Assembly: GCF_030816855.1 (NCBI RefSeq)
Contig: NZ_JAUSYK010000001.1
Coordinates: 1,922,001 to 1,986,000, forward strand
Source of the DNA: Arthrobacter sp. B3I4
GTDB lineage: Bacteria > Actinomycetota > Actinomycetes > Actinomycetales > Micrococcaceae
Reading direction: 5' to 3'
DNA length: 64,000 bases
The translations under genes and the position numbers were made by a program. Of this stretch, positions 20,568 through 28,241 are shown one piece after another. Numbering within the stretch: position 1 is the stretch's first letter; each line of letters opens with the position of its first letter. The notes under the pieces were generated by a model that was not told the origin of the DNA, did not search any database, and saw nothing but the letters and a program-made list of their open reading frames with translations.

Positions 20568-21233
20568 ATGACGACTATTGCAATCATTGGAGCAGGATCA
20601 GGACTCGGCGCCGCAGTCGCGAGGCGCTTTGGCGCGGAAGGCTTCTCCGTCGCGCTGATTTCCCGCAACCAGGGACGTGTTGACGCCCTTGCCGAAACGC
20701 TCGCGGGTGAAGGCATTGAAGCCAAGGGCTTTGCTGCGGACGTCCGGGACCCGGAATCCCTCGCACGCGCCCTGGAGCGCGCCACCGAGACCCTCGGACC
20801 GATCGAGGTGTTGCAGTACAGCCCGCTGCCGCAAAAGGACTTCATGCGGCCGGTTCTCGAGACCACGCCGGCCGACCTGGTGGGCCCGGTGGAATTCTCT
20901 ATCTACGGTCCGGTCGCGGCTGTCCACCAGGTCCTTCCCGGCATGCGGTTCCTCGGCGAGAACAAGGGAACAATCCTCTTTGTCAACGGCGGCTCGGCCG
21001 TGAAGCCGGGACGCAATGTCACGGGAACCTCGGTGGCCTTCGCCGGGCAGGCAGCCTACGCCCAGCTGCTCAACGAGGCCCTTGGCGAGGAAGGCATCCA
21101 GGTATCCCAGCTCATCATCGGGGGCCGCATCATCGAGGGGGATCCTGAAAAGGACCCGGCGGTTCTCGCCGGCCACCTCTGGGACCTGCACACCAAGCGT
21201 GACCGGTTCCGCCTTCAGATCAGCGCCGACTAG
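20568..21233 (+). CDS. Atypical short-chain dehydrogenase/reductase-like protein lacking catalytic Tyr/Lys
   Basis: 221-residue Rossmann-fold protein with the SDR cofactor motif IIGAGSGLGAAVARRFG at the N-terminus and a basic residue pattern suggesting NADP(H). Where active SDRs have YxxxK, this protein reads FAGQA (aligned on the following LNEAL helix), so both catalytic Tyr and Lys are replaced. It may bind nucleotide without classical redox chemistry, or use another mechanism. ATG 20568 has GGAG six bases upstream. It is divergent from hrpA and is followed 93 bases later by an active-looking SDR gene; cotranscription is likely but not certain. Confidence 0.75.
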   Translation: MTTIAIIGAGSGLGAAVARRFGAEGFSVALISRNQGRVDALAETLAGEGIEAKGFAADVRDPESLARALERATETLGPIEVLQYSPLPQKDFMRPVLETTPADLVGPVEFSIYGPVAAVHQVLPGMRFLGENKGTILFVNGGSAVKPGRNVTGTSVAFAGQAAYAQLLNEALGEEGIQVSQLIIGGRIIEGDPEKDPAVLAGHLWDLHTKRDRFRLQISAD

Positions 21234-21326
21234 GGCCCCCACGCCGCCCGCTCCGGCCGGGGTTGGACAACGTTCGGCAAATATTGCTGCAGCGGCCGGT
21301 TACGGCCCTGACAGAGGAGGTAGTAC

Positions 21327-22151
21327 TTGAGCACGAAAACCTGGTTCATTACCGGAACATCACGCGGGTTCGGCAGGGAATGGGCGCTCGCGGCCCTGGA
21401 GCGCGGGGACAACGTCGCCGCCACCGCACGGGACACCACAAGCCTCGACGGCCTCGCCGGTGAATTCGGCGATCAGGTCCTGCCGATGGCGCTTGACGTT
21501 ACTGACCGGGATGCCGTCTTCACGGCGGTGGCCCGGGCGCAAGAGCACTTCGGCGGACTGGACGTTGTGGTTAACAACGCCGGCTACGGCCAATTTGGCA
21601 CGGTCGAGGAACTCAGCGAAGAGGAGGCGCGGAACCAAATCGAGACCAATCTCTTCGGCGCGCTGTGGGTGACCCAGGCCGCGTTGCCGTTCCTGCGGGA
21701 GCAGGGCAGCGGCCACATCATCCAGGTTTCCTCGGTGGGTGGTGTGTCGGCCTTCCCCACTGTAGGTATCTACCACGCGTCCAAGTGGGCGCTGGAGGGA
21801 CTGAGCCAGTCGCTCGCCCAGGAAGTCGAAGGGTTCGGGATCAAGGTGACGCTCATCGAGCCGGGCGGCTTCGCCACGGATTGGGGCGGCAGCTCCGCAC
21901 GGCACGCGACGGCCATGCCGGCCTACGACGGAGTGCGTGAGCAGGCAGCCAACAGGCCCAGCCGCCGCGGCACGCCCGGTGACCCCAAGGCCACCGGGAA
22001 GGCCATCCTGACGCTGGTCGACGCCGCAGAGCCGCCGCTGCGCGTCTTCTTCGGCGAAGCGCCGCTCGGCATCGTCACGGCGGACTACGAGTCGCGCCTT
22101 GCGACCTGGAACGAGTGGCAGCCGCTTTCCGTCGCCGCCCACGGCGGCTAG
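21327..22151 (+). CDS. Classical SDR family oxidoreductase
   Basis: 274-residue classical short-chain dehydrogenase: cofactor motif TGTSRGFGREWALAALE, NNAG in VVNNAGYGQFG, catalytic Ser in VSSVGG and YHASK active site. The C-terminal third is long, as in the NAD(P)-dependent oxidoreductases acting on small carbonyl compounds or sugars; the substrate is unknown. TTG 21327 is chosen because GGAGG lies about seven bases upstream and the protein then starts STKTWFITGTSRG, as in relatives. A strong terminator follows at 22178. Confidence 0.85.
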   Translation: MSTKTWFITGTSRGFGREWALAALERGDNVAATARDTTSLDGLAGEFGDQVLPMALDVTDRDAVFTAVARAQEHFGGLDVVVNNAGYGQFGTVEELSEEEARNQIETNLFGALWVTQAALPFLREQGSGHIIQVSSVGGVSAFPTVGIYHASKWALEGLSQSLAQEVEGFGIKVTLIEPGGFATDWGGSSARHATAMPAYDGVREQAANRPSRRGTPGDPKATGKAILTLVDAAEPPLRVFFGEAPLGIVTADYESRLATWNEWQPLSVAAHGG

Positions 22152-22177
22152 CCCCCGGCGATTCAGCCGACAACAAG

Positions 22178-22222
22178 GGCCCCGGCCGCCGGTTTTGTTA
22201 ACCGGTGGCCGGGGCCGCTTTT
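22178..22222 (+). terminator. Intrinsic terminator after the SDR genes
   Basis: Seventeen-base arms (22178-22194 and 22200-22216) pair with one G-T wobble around a five-base TTGTT loop, and the hairpin is followed by GCTTTT. This is a strong Rho-independent terminator for the upstream SDR genes. It may also stop the convergent small gene at 22256-22423. Confidence 0.85.
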
Positions 22223-22255
22223 GTGTTGCTTTTCTTGTCGGGGGACTGCACAGGA

Positions 22256-22423
22256 TCAGAAATTCCGCAGGGTGTAGCCGGTGCTGGGCAGGTCCCGGGC
22301 CATCCAGTACTCATGCGAGCGGACGGGCGGGTTGTGGCCGAGGCCATCTTTCCGCAGGCTGCGGAGCGTGGCGGCGACGGCGGCGAGAACCAGGATGATG
22401 AGGGCGATTCCGATGAGTTCCAT
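22256..22423 (-). CDS. Small single-pass membrane protein
   Basis: 55-residue protein that begins with one transmembrane helix (LIGIALIILVLAAVAATLRSL), followed by a basic, polar cytoplasmic tail ending in STGYTLRNF. I do not recognise a family, though short proteins of this shape are common in Arthrobacter. ATG 22423 is preceded directly by GGAGGT, a poor spacing; the frame stays open to 22495, and a longer form would start inside the divergent regulator's operator. It is divergent from the GlxA-type regulator at 22505 and might be its target. Confidence 0.5.
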   Translation of the reverse strand: MELIGIALIILVLAAVAATLRSLRKDGLGHNPPVRSHEYWMARDLPSTGYTLRNF

Positions 22424-22458
22424 ACCTCCATGGTTCTCCGGAGAGAGAAACAAAATAA

Positions 22459-22495
22459 GTGGCAGAAACGACCAAATAGCTATAATTTCTGCCAC
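22459..22495 (+). promoter_or_regulatory. GlxA promoter with 10-bp inverted repeat operator
   Basis: GTGGCAGAAA (22459-22468) and TTTCTGCCAC (22486-22495) are perfect inverted repeats 17 bases apart. A consensus TATAAT -10 box (22481-22486) lies against the right arm, and the left arm falls on the -35 region. The layout suggests repression or autoregulation of the gene at 22505 and perhaps of the divergent small gene. GGAGGA (22499-22504) is the ribosome site. Confidence 0.65.
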
Positions 22496-22504
22496 ACTGG
22501 AGGA

Positions 22505-23473
22505 ATGATCAATTCAGTGGCGATGATCGTGGTTCCCAACTTCTCCGTCTTCGAGTTCGGGACTGCCTTTGAAGTGTTTGGTGTTGACCGTTCGGACCGC
22601 GGCACGGGCGTGCCTGCCTTCGATTTCCGGGTCTGCACACCGGAGCCGGGCGACGTTCCGATGAAGTCCGGGCTGTCCATGCATGTACCGCTCGGGCTGG
22701 AAGCGGCAGCCGATGCGGACCTGGTCATCATGACGCCGTTCGGCAAGGACGCGGATGTTCCCGAGTCCGTGCTGGAGGCGTTGCGGGCCGCGCACGCGCG
22801 GGGTGCCTGGGTCATGTCCATCTGCTCCGGAGCTTTCGCGCTGGCCCGCGCCGGATTGCTCGACGGCCGCCGCTGCACCACCCACTGGCATTACTCCCAG
22901 GAGCTCGCGAGCCGCTACCCGGCCGCCCTGGTGGACGAAAATGTGCTGTACGTCCAGGACGGGCGGATTATCACCAGCGCCGGCACCGCCGCGGGAATCG
23001 ATGCCAGCCTGCACCTGGTCCGGGTGGAGCTGGGCGCGAACGTGGCGGCAAGTATCGCCCGCGACATGGTCGTTCCGCCGCACCGCGACGGCGGCCAGGC
23101 CCAGTACATCGACCGGCCGATGCCCAGCTGCGGGTCGCAGCCGATCGAAGAACTGCTGCGCTGGATGGTGCGGAACCTGGAGGAGGAACACTCCGTCAAC
23201 GAACTGGCAGCCCGCGTGCACATGTCGCCGCGGACCTTTGCCCGGCGTTTCCGGGCCGAGACGGGCGCGACCCCCGCGGCGTGGTTGAACTCCCAGCGGG
23301 TGCTCCGGGCCCAGGAACTGCTCGAAACCACGGACCTCAACATCGACGAGATCGCCCGGGAAGCAGGCTTTGGCCACTCAGTGCTGTTGCGGCACCACTT
23401 CGCCAAAGTGCTGGACACCAGCCCGCAGTCCTACCGGCGGACCTTCCGCGGGCATCTGCAGGCGGTGGTCTAG
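22505..23473 (+). CDS. GlxA family transcriptional regulator (DJ-1/PfpI plus AraC HTH)
   Basis: 322-residue regulator: an N-terminal DJ-1/PfpI-like domain (about residues 1-185) with the nucleophile-elbow-like VMSICSGAFALARAGLLDGR, and a C-terminal AraC-type double helix-turn-helix (about 220-322; VNELAARVHMSPRTFARRFR and IDEIAREAGFGH). Such proteins control catabolic or stress genes through an unknown ligand. The start is ambiguous: ATG 22505 touches GGAGGA, while GTG 22517 or ATG 22523 would be better spaced. The stop overlaps the convergent emfourin stop (CTAG at 23470-23473). Confidence 0.86.
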   Translation: MINSVAMIVVPNFSVFEFGTAFEVFGVDRSDRGTGVPAFDFRVCTPEPGDVPMKSGLSMHVPLGLEAAADADLVIMTPFGKDADVPESVLEALRAAHARGAWVMSICSGAFALARAGLLDGRRCTTHWHYSQELASRYPAALVDENVLYVQDGRIITSAGTAAGIDASLHLVRVELGANVAASIARDMVVPPHRDGGQAQYIDRPMPSCGSQPIEELLRWMVRNLEEEHSVNELAARVHMSPRTFARRFRAETGATPAAWLNSQRVLRAQELLETTDLNIDEIAREAGFGHSVLLRHHFAKVLDTSPQSYRRTFRGHLQAVV

Positions 23474-23772
23474 CCGCGCCGGGATTCCGCTTCGGCAGCG
23501 GCGCGCATCGAATCGACGAGGGTCCGCCACGGCCCGGTAAGGTCACGCTCCGGCAGGGTGGCACGGCGCTCGCCGGCCCGGATGCTGTAGACAAAGCGGT
23601 CCGGCTGAACGCTGCGGCCGGCGTCAGGCGCAGCAGCGCCCGGCAGTTCGTCCCAGGGGCAGGCCTCCACGAGGCTCAGCCACTGGTTCCGGTCATCCGG
23701 GGTGACCGCCTCCACGCTCCAGACGCGCTCGATGCCGGCGATGCCGCCGCTGCGCTGGACGGTGATTTTCAC
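23470..23772 (-). CDS. Emfourin-like inhibitor of M4 (protealysin-type) metalloprotease
   Basis: 100-residue protein beginning KITVQRSGGIAGI and ending in an Arg-rich tail, which matches emfourin, the proteinaceous inhibitor of protealysin-like M4 peptidases. No signal peptide is seen, so it should act in the cytoplasm, like its target. Its place 54 bases downstream of the M4 protease gene on the same strand is the usual genomic pairing and strongly supports the call. GTG 23772 is the start. Its stop codon overlaps that of the convergent GlxA-type gene. Confidence 0.78.
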   Translation of the reverse strand: MKITVQRSGGIAGIERVWSVEAVTPDDRNQWLSLVEACPWDELPGAAAPDAGRSVQPDRFVYSIRAGERRATLPERDLTGPWRTLVDSMRAAAEAESRRG

Positions 23773-23826
23773 GGGCGTATTTCCGCTGTTAGGGTCACGG
23801 TGCGGGTCCTAGGGGCAGTCTTTCGG

Positions 23827-24873
23827 TTACAGCCTCACTTTGACAGTGTCCCACGCCTGCCGGACGGCGTCATGCTCTGCGGAATCCGCGCCATAGAGAT
23901 CCTTCGCGGACGCCGCGGTGGCCTTGGCGAAGGCACTGAAGGTCGCGGCGGCGGCCAGCGTTCCGCCTGTCAGGGTGTCATACCAGATCCGCCCCGGCGT
24001 CTCCCACGCGTTGCCGCCCAGCGCACTGGCGACCAGGTAGAAGGCGCGGTTGGGAATGCCTGAGTTCAAGTGCACGCCGCCGTTATCGGCGCTGGTGTGG
24101 ACATAGGAATCCATCGAGTCCGGCTGCGGATCCTTACCGAGCACGTCGTCGTCGTACGCGGTTCCGGGAGCCTTCATGGAGCGCAGGGCCTGGCCCTGCA
24201 CCTGGTCCGTGAACAGGCCCTCCCCGATCAGCCAGCTGGCCTCGGACGCAGACTGGCGCTTCACGTACTGCTCCACCAGGGCGCCAAAGACATCCGACAG
24301 GGACTCGTTGAGGGCGCCGGCCTGGTTGCGGTAGGCGAGTCCGGCGGAGAACTGGGTGACGCCGTGCGCGAGCTCATGGCCGATCACGCTCAGTGACGCC
24401 GTAAAGCGGTTGAAGACGTCGCCGTCGCCGTCCCCGAAGACCATCTGCCGGCCGTCCCAGAACGCGTTGTCGTAGCGCTGGCCGAAGTGCACCGTGGCGT
24501 CCAGGGGAAGCCCGTTGCCGTCGATGGAGTTGCGCCCGAATGCCTCCGCATAGAGGCGGTGCGTGCTGCCCAGGCCGTCATAGGCCTCATCCGCGGCAGG
24601 ATCACCGGAGGCGGGTTCGCCCTCCTTGCGCACCAGGACGCCCGGCAGGTTTTCCGAGCCCTTCGCGTCGTACACCGTCCGCTGCGGCGGGCCGGGCGTA
24701 AGCTGCCGCAGCCCCGGGGGCACGGCCGGTGCCGGTGCCGAACGGGACGCCTGAAAACTCTTGACGTGCTGCAGGGCTTCCCTGGCGGCGCGGGCTGCTG
24801 CCTGCAGACGCGGTTCGGAGTGTTGCGCGGCAAGCCGGCGCAACAGGTAGGGAGGAATGATGGAGCAGTACAT
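23827..24873 (-). CDS. M4 family metallopeptidase, protealysin-like
   Basis: 348-residue thermolysin-fold zinc protease. The zinc site is HELAHGVTQ with the third ligand in GALNESLSDVFG; the transition-state histidine is in NGGVHLNSGIPNRAFY. There is no signal peptide; instead a short propeptide-like N-terminus (CSIIPPYLLRRLA) carries the PPxL motif of protealysin-like precursors, about 50 residues before the mature domain. That form matures by self-cleavage and can act inside cells. ATG 24873 follows AAAGGGG at a good distance. The emfourin gene downstream is the likely inhibitor. Physiological targets are unknown. Confidence 0.88.
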   Translation of the reverse strand: MYCSIIPPYLLRRLAAQHSEPRLQAAARAAREALQHVKSFQASRSAPAPAVPPGLRQLTPGPPQRTVYDAKGSENLPGVLVRKEGEPASGDPAADEAYDGLGSTHRLYAEAFGRNSIDGNGLPLDATVHFGQRYDNAFWDGRQMVFGDGDGDVFNRFTASLSVIGHELAHGVTQFSAGLAYRNQAGALNESLSDVFGALVEQYVKRQSASEASWLIGEGLFTDQVQGQALRSMKAPGTAYDDDVLGKDPQPDSMDSYVHTSADNGGVHLNSGIPNRAFYLVASALGGNAWETPGRIWYDTLTGGTLAAAATFSAFAKATAASAKDLYGADSAEHDAVRQAWDTVKVRL

Positions 24874-24990
24874 GTGAGACCCCTTTGCTTCTGCCGATGC
24901 GAACAGCCTACGAGGGGGCACCGACATTTGGCAGGGGGATTTGATCAGTTTGGGGCGCATCGGTTGCTGCCGGGCGGATACGGTAGGCCA

Positions 24991-25971
24991 ATGGCCGAAA
25001 CCGAGAAGCGCAAGAAATCCAGCTCCACCCTGCTGACCGTCATCATCGCCTTCGTAGCGAATATCCTCGTCGCGACGGCGAAGTCGGTGGCGGCGTTCAT
25101 CACCGGATCGGCGTCGATGACCGCCGAGGCGGCGCACTCCTGGGCGGACACCGGAAACCAGGTGTTCTTGTTCTTCGCGGAGCGCCGGTCGGTCAAACCG
25201 CGGGACAAGAGCCACCCGATGGGTTACGGACGGGAAGCCTACGTCTGGTCAATGTTTGCGGCGTTCGGGCTCTTCACCGCCGGAGCGGTGGTGTCCATCA
25301 TGCACGGCATCCAGCAGATTATCGAGCCGGAGCCGGCGACCGACTTCGCCGTGGCGTACTGGGTGCTGGGCGCGGCCTTCGTCTTCGAAGGCATCTCCTT
25401 CATCCAGGCTTTCCGTCAAACCCGGAAGGCGGCCCACGAGCTTGAACGGCACACCCTCGAGCAGGTCCTGATCAGCTCCGACCCGACCCTGCGCGCCGTC
25501 TTCGCCGAAGACGCCGCAGCCCTGATTGGCCTCGTCGTGGCGTTCGCGGGCGTGTTCCTGCACCAAGTCACCGGCTCTGCGCTGCCGGATGCCATCGGGT
25601 CCATCATTGTCGGCGTGCTGCTCGCCGTCGTCGCCGTCGTACTCATCGACCGCAACCGGCGCTTCCTAGTCGGCCAGGGCGTCACCCCGGACATTGAACG
25701 CTCCATGGCCCGCCGGGTGCTGGAGCACCGGGACATCGCCCGGCTCACCTACCTCCACCTGGAGTTCGTCGGCCCCCGCAAGCTGTACCTCGTTGCCGCA
25801 GTGGACCTGCAGGGCGACCACCCGGAACACGAAGCGGCCGTGGCCCTGCGCCGGGTGGAGCGCGAGCTGGAGGACCACGAAACGGTGGAGGAGGCCGTGC
25901 TGACGTTGTCCACCCCGGATGAAGCCACATTGGACTTCGAGTCGGAGGACAGCTCTGTCCGTCCTTCCTGA
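24991..25971 (+). CDS. Cation diffusion facilitator (CDF) transporter
   Basis: 326-residue CDF-family divalent metal/proton antiporter in the cytoplasmic membrane. About six transmembrane helices; the metal site in helix 2 reads AEAAHSWADTGNQ, and the second site is in RAVFAEDAAALIG. A cytoplasmic domain follows (from about residue 210). Helix-2 HSxxD is common in zinc, iron or manganese exporters; the metal is not assignable here. ATG 24991 is leaderless by TACGGT (24979-24984). It is separated from tRNA-Arg by a strong bidirectional terminator. Confidence 0.85.
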   Translation: MAETEKRKKSSSTLLTVIIAFVANILVATAKSVAAFITGSASMTAEAAHSWADTGNQVFLFFAERRSVKPRDKSHPMGYGREAYVWSMFAAFGLFTAGAVVSIMHGIQQIIEPEPATDFAVAYWVLGAAFVFEGISFIQAFRQTRKAAHELERHTLEQVLISSDPTLRAVFAEDAAALIGLVVAFAGVFLHQVTGSALPDAIGSIIVGVLLAVVAVVLIDRNRRFLVGQGVTPDIERSMARRVLEHRDIARLTYLHLEFVGPRKLYLVAAVDLQGDHPEHEAAVALRRVERELEDHETVEEAVLTLSTPDEATLDFESEDSSVRPS

Positions 25972-26002
25972 GGTGGCGTCCGCCGCCCCCGCAGGGCATG
26001 CA

Positions 26003-26037
26003 AAAACCCCGCCGTTTCACTGAAACGGCGGGGTTTT
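26003..26037. terminator. Bidirectional terminator between CDF gene and tRNA-Arg
   Basis: Perfect inverted repeat with 17-base arms (26003-26019 and 26021-26037). It has an A4 run on one side and a T4 run on the other, so it can end the CDF transcript and also the convergent tRNA transcript. Confidence 0.88.
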
Positions 26038-26042
26038 GGCTG

Positions 26043-26115
26043 TGCCCTCGATTGGAATCGAACCAACGACCTTCTGCTCCGGAGGCAGACGCTCTATCCC
26101 CTGAGCTACGAGGGC
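26043..26115 (-). tRNA. tRNA-Arg (anticodon CCG)
   Basis: On the minus strand the 73 bases fold as a cloverleaf: acceptor GCCCTCG pairs with CGAGGGC, the D arm contains AGCTCAGGGGATAGAGC, the anticodon stem CTGC/GCAG encloses loop CTCCGGA with anticodon CCG, and the T arm has GGTTCGATTCC. The discriminator base is A and CCA is not encoded. It reads the CGG arginine codon. A minus-strand TAAGCT box (26158-26153) is a possible promoter. Confidence 0.93.
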
Positions 26116-26302
26116 AATCAGGGATCCTGCCGTTACCGGCGGGACGTCCTAGAGCTTAGCAGGAAGGTGGGGTCCAAAGGAAAATCGCCGGTCCGTGAGA
26201 GCCGGCGGCTGTGCCGGCCCGGTGCTGCCGGCAGCCCGCAAATGCTCTTGTGCGGCAGGTCAGAGTGGATGGAATCGGACGGTATCTTTGAGGAGTCGTC
26301 GA

Positions 26303-26710
26303 ATGGATCGGCGCGGGCTTTGGGAGGACGTGCACGTGGCACCGCTAATCGCCGACGGCGGCAAGGCGAGCGTTGAACTGCTCGACGACGGTTACCTGCA
26401 TCTGCACTGGCAGCCCGGTGCCCACATCCAGATCGAAGACGCCCATGCGGCGATGGCCACAGTGAATGAAGTCTGCGGCCAGAAGCAGTACCCCATGCTC
26501 GTTGACATGGCATCAGTGGCTTCCGTCAGCCGGGCAGCCAGGGGCGTGTGGTCCATTCCCTGCAGCGCTTCCCGCATTGCGCTGCTGGGCAAGTCCCCCG
26601 TGGACCGGGTGCTTGCGAACTTTTTTCTAGGGGTGCACATCCCGCCGTGCCCGACGCGCTTCTTCACGTCCCGCAATGAGGCCCTGGACTGGCTCGACGC
26701 AGATGGATGA
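26303..26710 (+). CDS. Small STAS/SpoIIAA-like protein upstream of the c-di-GMP gene
   Basis: 135-residue soluble protein. Its pattern (a two-strand start ASVELLDDGYLHLHW, then PMLVDMASVASVSRAARG and a C-terminal helix RNEALDWL) resembles the small STAS-like/DUF7793-type proteins found in Bacteroidetes and Arthrobacter; the assignment is tentative and its role is unknown. ATG 26303 has GAGGAG seven bases upstream; GTG 26330 or 26336, behind GGGAGGA, are alternatives. The end overlaps the GGDEF-EAL gene by eight bases, so the products are probably coupled and may interact. The 187 bases between the tRNA and this gene hold no other feature I can support. Confidence 0.6.
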   Translation: MDRRGLWEDVHVAPLIADGGKASVELLDDGYLHLHWQPGAHIQIEDAHAAMATVNEVCGQKQYPMLVDMASVASVSRAARGVWSIPCSASRIALLGKSPVDRVLANFFLGVHIPPCPTRFFTSRNEALDWLDADG

Positions 26711-28232
26711 GGCCCCGGACCCCCGGCTGCAGCTGCTCGTCGACGGCGTCGTCCGGCTGGCAGCCGGTGAACTGGATGCGCGGATTCAGCCCTCGGAACG
26801 GCGGGACGATATTGACGCGGTCATCACGGGTGTGAACCTGCTGGCCGAAGAACTGGGCCATATTTACACCGACCTGGAAGAAAGGGTCGCGGCCCGGACC
26901 GCGATGCTGCGGCGCACGCAGGTCGAGCTGGAACAGATGGCCAAGACGGACGCTTTGACGGGTCTTGCGAACAGGACCCTGCTGAAGGAACGGATCCGGG
27001 ACGCACTCGACGCCTGCACCCACGGGCCGGCCGCTCCGGCCGTGGTGCTCCTGGATCTTGACTCGTTCAAGGTCATAAATGACACCCTGGGCCACAGCGC
27101 CGGCGACGACGCCCTGGTGGAGGTCGCCAACCGGCTGCGCGCGGCCGTCAGGGAGACCGATACGGTCGCGCGCCTGGGCGGCGACGAATTCGCGATCCTC
27201 ATCACCGAGGCCACCGAGGAAGAAATCCTTCAGGTTGCCCATCGTGCCTCGGAGTCGCTGCGGGACAGTGTGCGTATCGGCACAGAAACGGTGTGGGCCA
27301 TGGCCAGCATGGGAGTGTGCATCGGAGCGCCCGGGTATCCGGCGGAAGCGCTGATGCGCGATGCCGACATCGCCATGTATCAAGCCAAGGCGCAGGGCCG
27401 GAACAACGTTCAGCTCTTCCACCCGGACATGCTCGAGGCCGTACGTGAACGATCACGCACGACGGCGGAACTGGGCACCGCAGTCGCCAACGAAGAGCTC
27501 GCTCTGCTGTACCAGCCGGTGGTCGACATGGCTTCGGGTGAAGTCGTGGGCATGGAAGCGCTGGTCCGCTGGAACCACCCGGTCCGCGGCACCGTCCTGC
27601 CTGACAGCTTCATCGCGATCGCGGAGGAAACGGGCCTCATCTATGAGCTGGGACGTTGGGTGCTGCATGAAGGCATCCGCCAACTCAACTGCTGGAGCCA
27701 GGCGGTCCCGGACCGCGCGGACTTTTGCCTTCACATCAATCTCTCTGCCGCTGAACTGCTGCGCAATGATCTGCTGGAGGACATCCAGAGCACCCTGGCC
27801 GCGCACGGCGTCGAACCGCGACGCCTGGTCCTGGAGATCACCGAGACCGTGCTGATGACCAGGGGTACCGGGGAGCAGCAGGTCCTGATGAAGCTGCGCG
27901 AGCTCGGTGTCGGGCTGCAAATCGACGACTTCGGAACCGGATACTCATCCATCAGCTACCTCGGCTCCATTCCTGCTGAGACCGTCAAAGTGGACCAGTC
28001 CCTCATCAGGAACATGGGCACCGATGCCCAGCAGCAACGATTCGTCTCCGCCGTGCTGCAGCTGATTTCGGCTGCCGGGCTGAACGCGATCGTGGAAGGA
28101 ATTGAAACGGCCGACCAGGCCGACCAGCTGCGGGACATGGGCTGCCTCTACGGGCAGGGTTACCATTTTTCCCGCCCGCTGGCTCCCACGGAAGCACTGG
28201 ATTATCTGCGCGGCTCGGCACCGCGTCGGTAA
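26703..28232 (+). CDS. GGDEF-EAL bifunctional cyclic-di-GMP enzyme
   Basis: 509-residue protein with a short N-terminal HAMP-like and coiled-coil region (about residues 1-80, no membrane helix), GGDEF diguanylate cyclase domain (RLGGDEFAIL at about 157-166) and EAL phosphodiesterase domain (GMEALVRWNHP near 283, later ETVLM, DDFGTGYS, KVDQSLI and EGIE). An RxxD inhibitory site (RETD) lies exactly five residues before GGDEF. All the main catalytic motifs of both domains are present, so synthesis and breakdown of c-di-GMP are both possible; net activity cannot be predicted. It is translationally coupled to the STAS-like gene, which might be its input module. Confidence 0.88.
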   Translation: MDEAPDPRLQLLVDGVVRLAAGELDARIQPSERRDDIDAVITGVNLLAEELGHIYTDLEERVAARTAMLRRTQVELEQMAKTDALTGLANRTLLKERIRDALDACTHGPAAPAVVLLDLDSFKVINDTLGHSAGDDALVEVANRLRAAVRETDTVARLGGDEFAILITEATEEEILQVAHRASESLRDSVRIGTETVWAMASMGVCIGAPGYPAEALMRDADIAMYQAKAQGRNNVQLFHPDMLEAVRERSRTTAELGTAVANEELALLYQPVVDMASGEVVGMEALVRWNHPVRGTVLPDSFIAIAEETGLIYELGRWVLHEGIRQLNCWSQAVPDRADFCLHINLSAAELLRNDLLEDIQSTLAAHGVEPRRLVLEITETVLMTRGTGEQQVLMKLRELGVGLQIDDFGTGYSSISYLGSIPAETVKVDQSLIRNMGTDAQQQRFVSAVLQLISAAGLNAIVEGIETADQADQLRDMGCLYGQGYHFSRPLAPTEALDYLRGSAPRR

Positions 28233-28241
28233 GGTTGGGGC

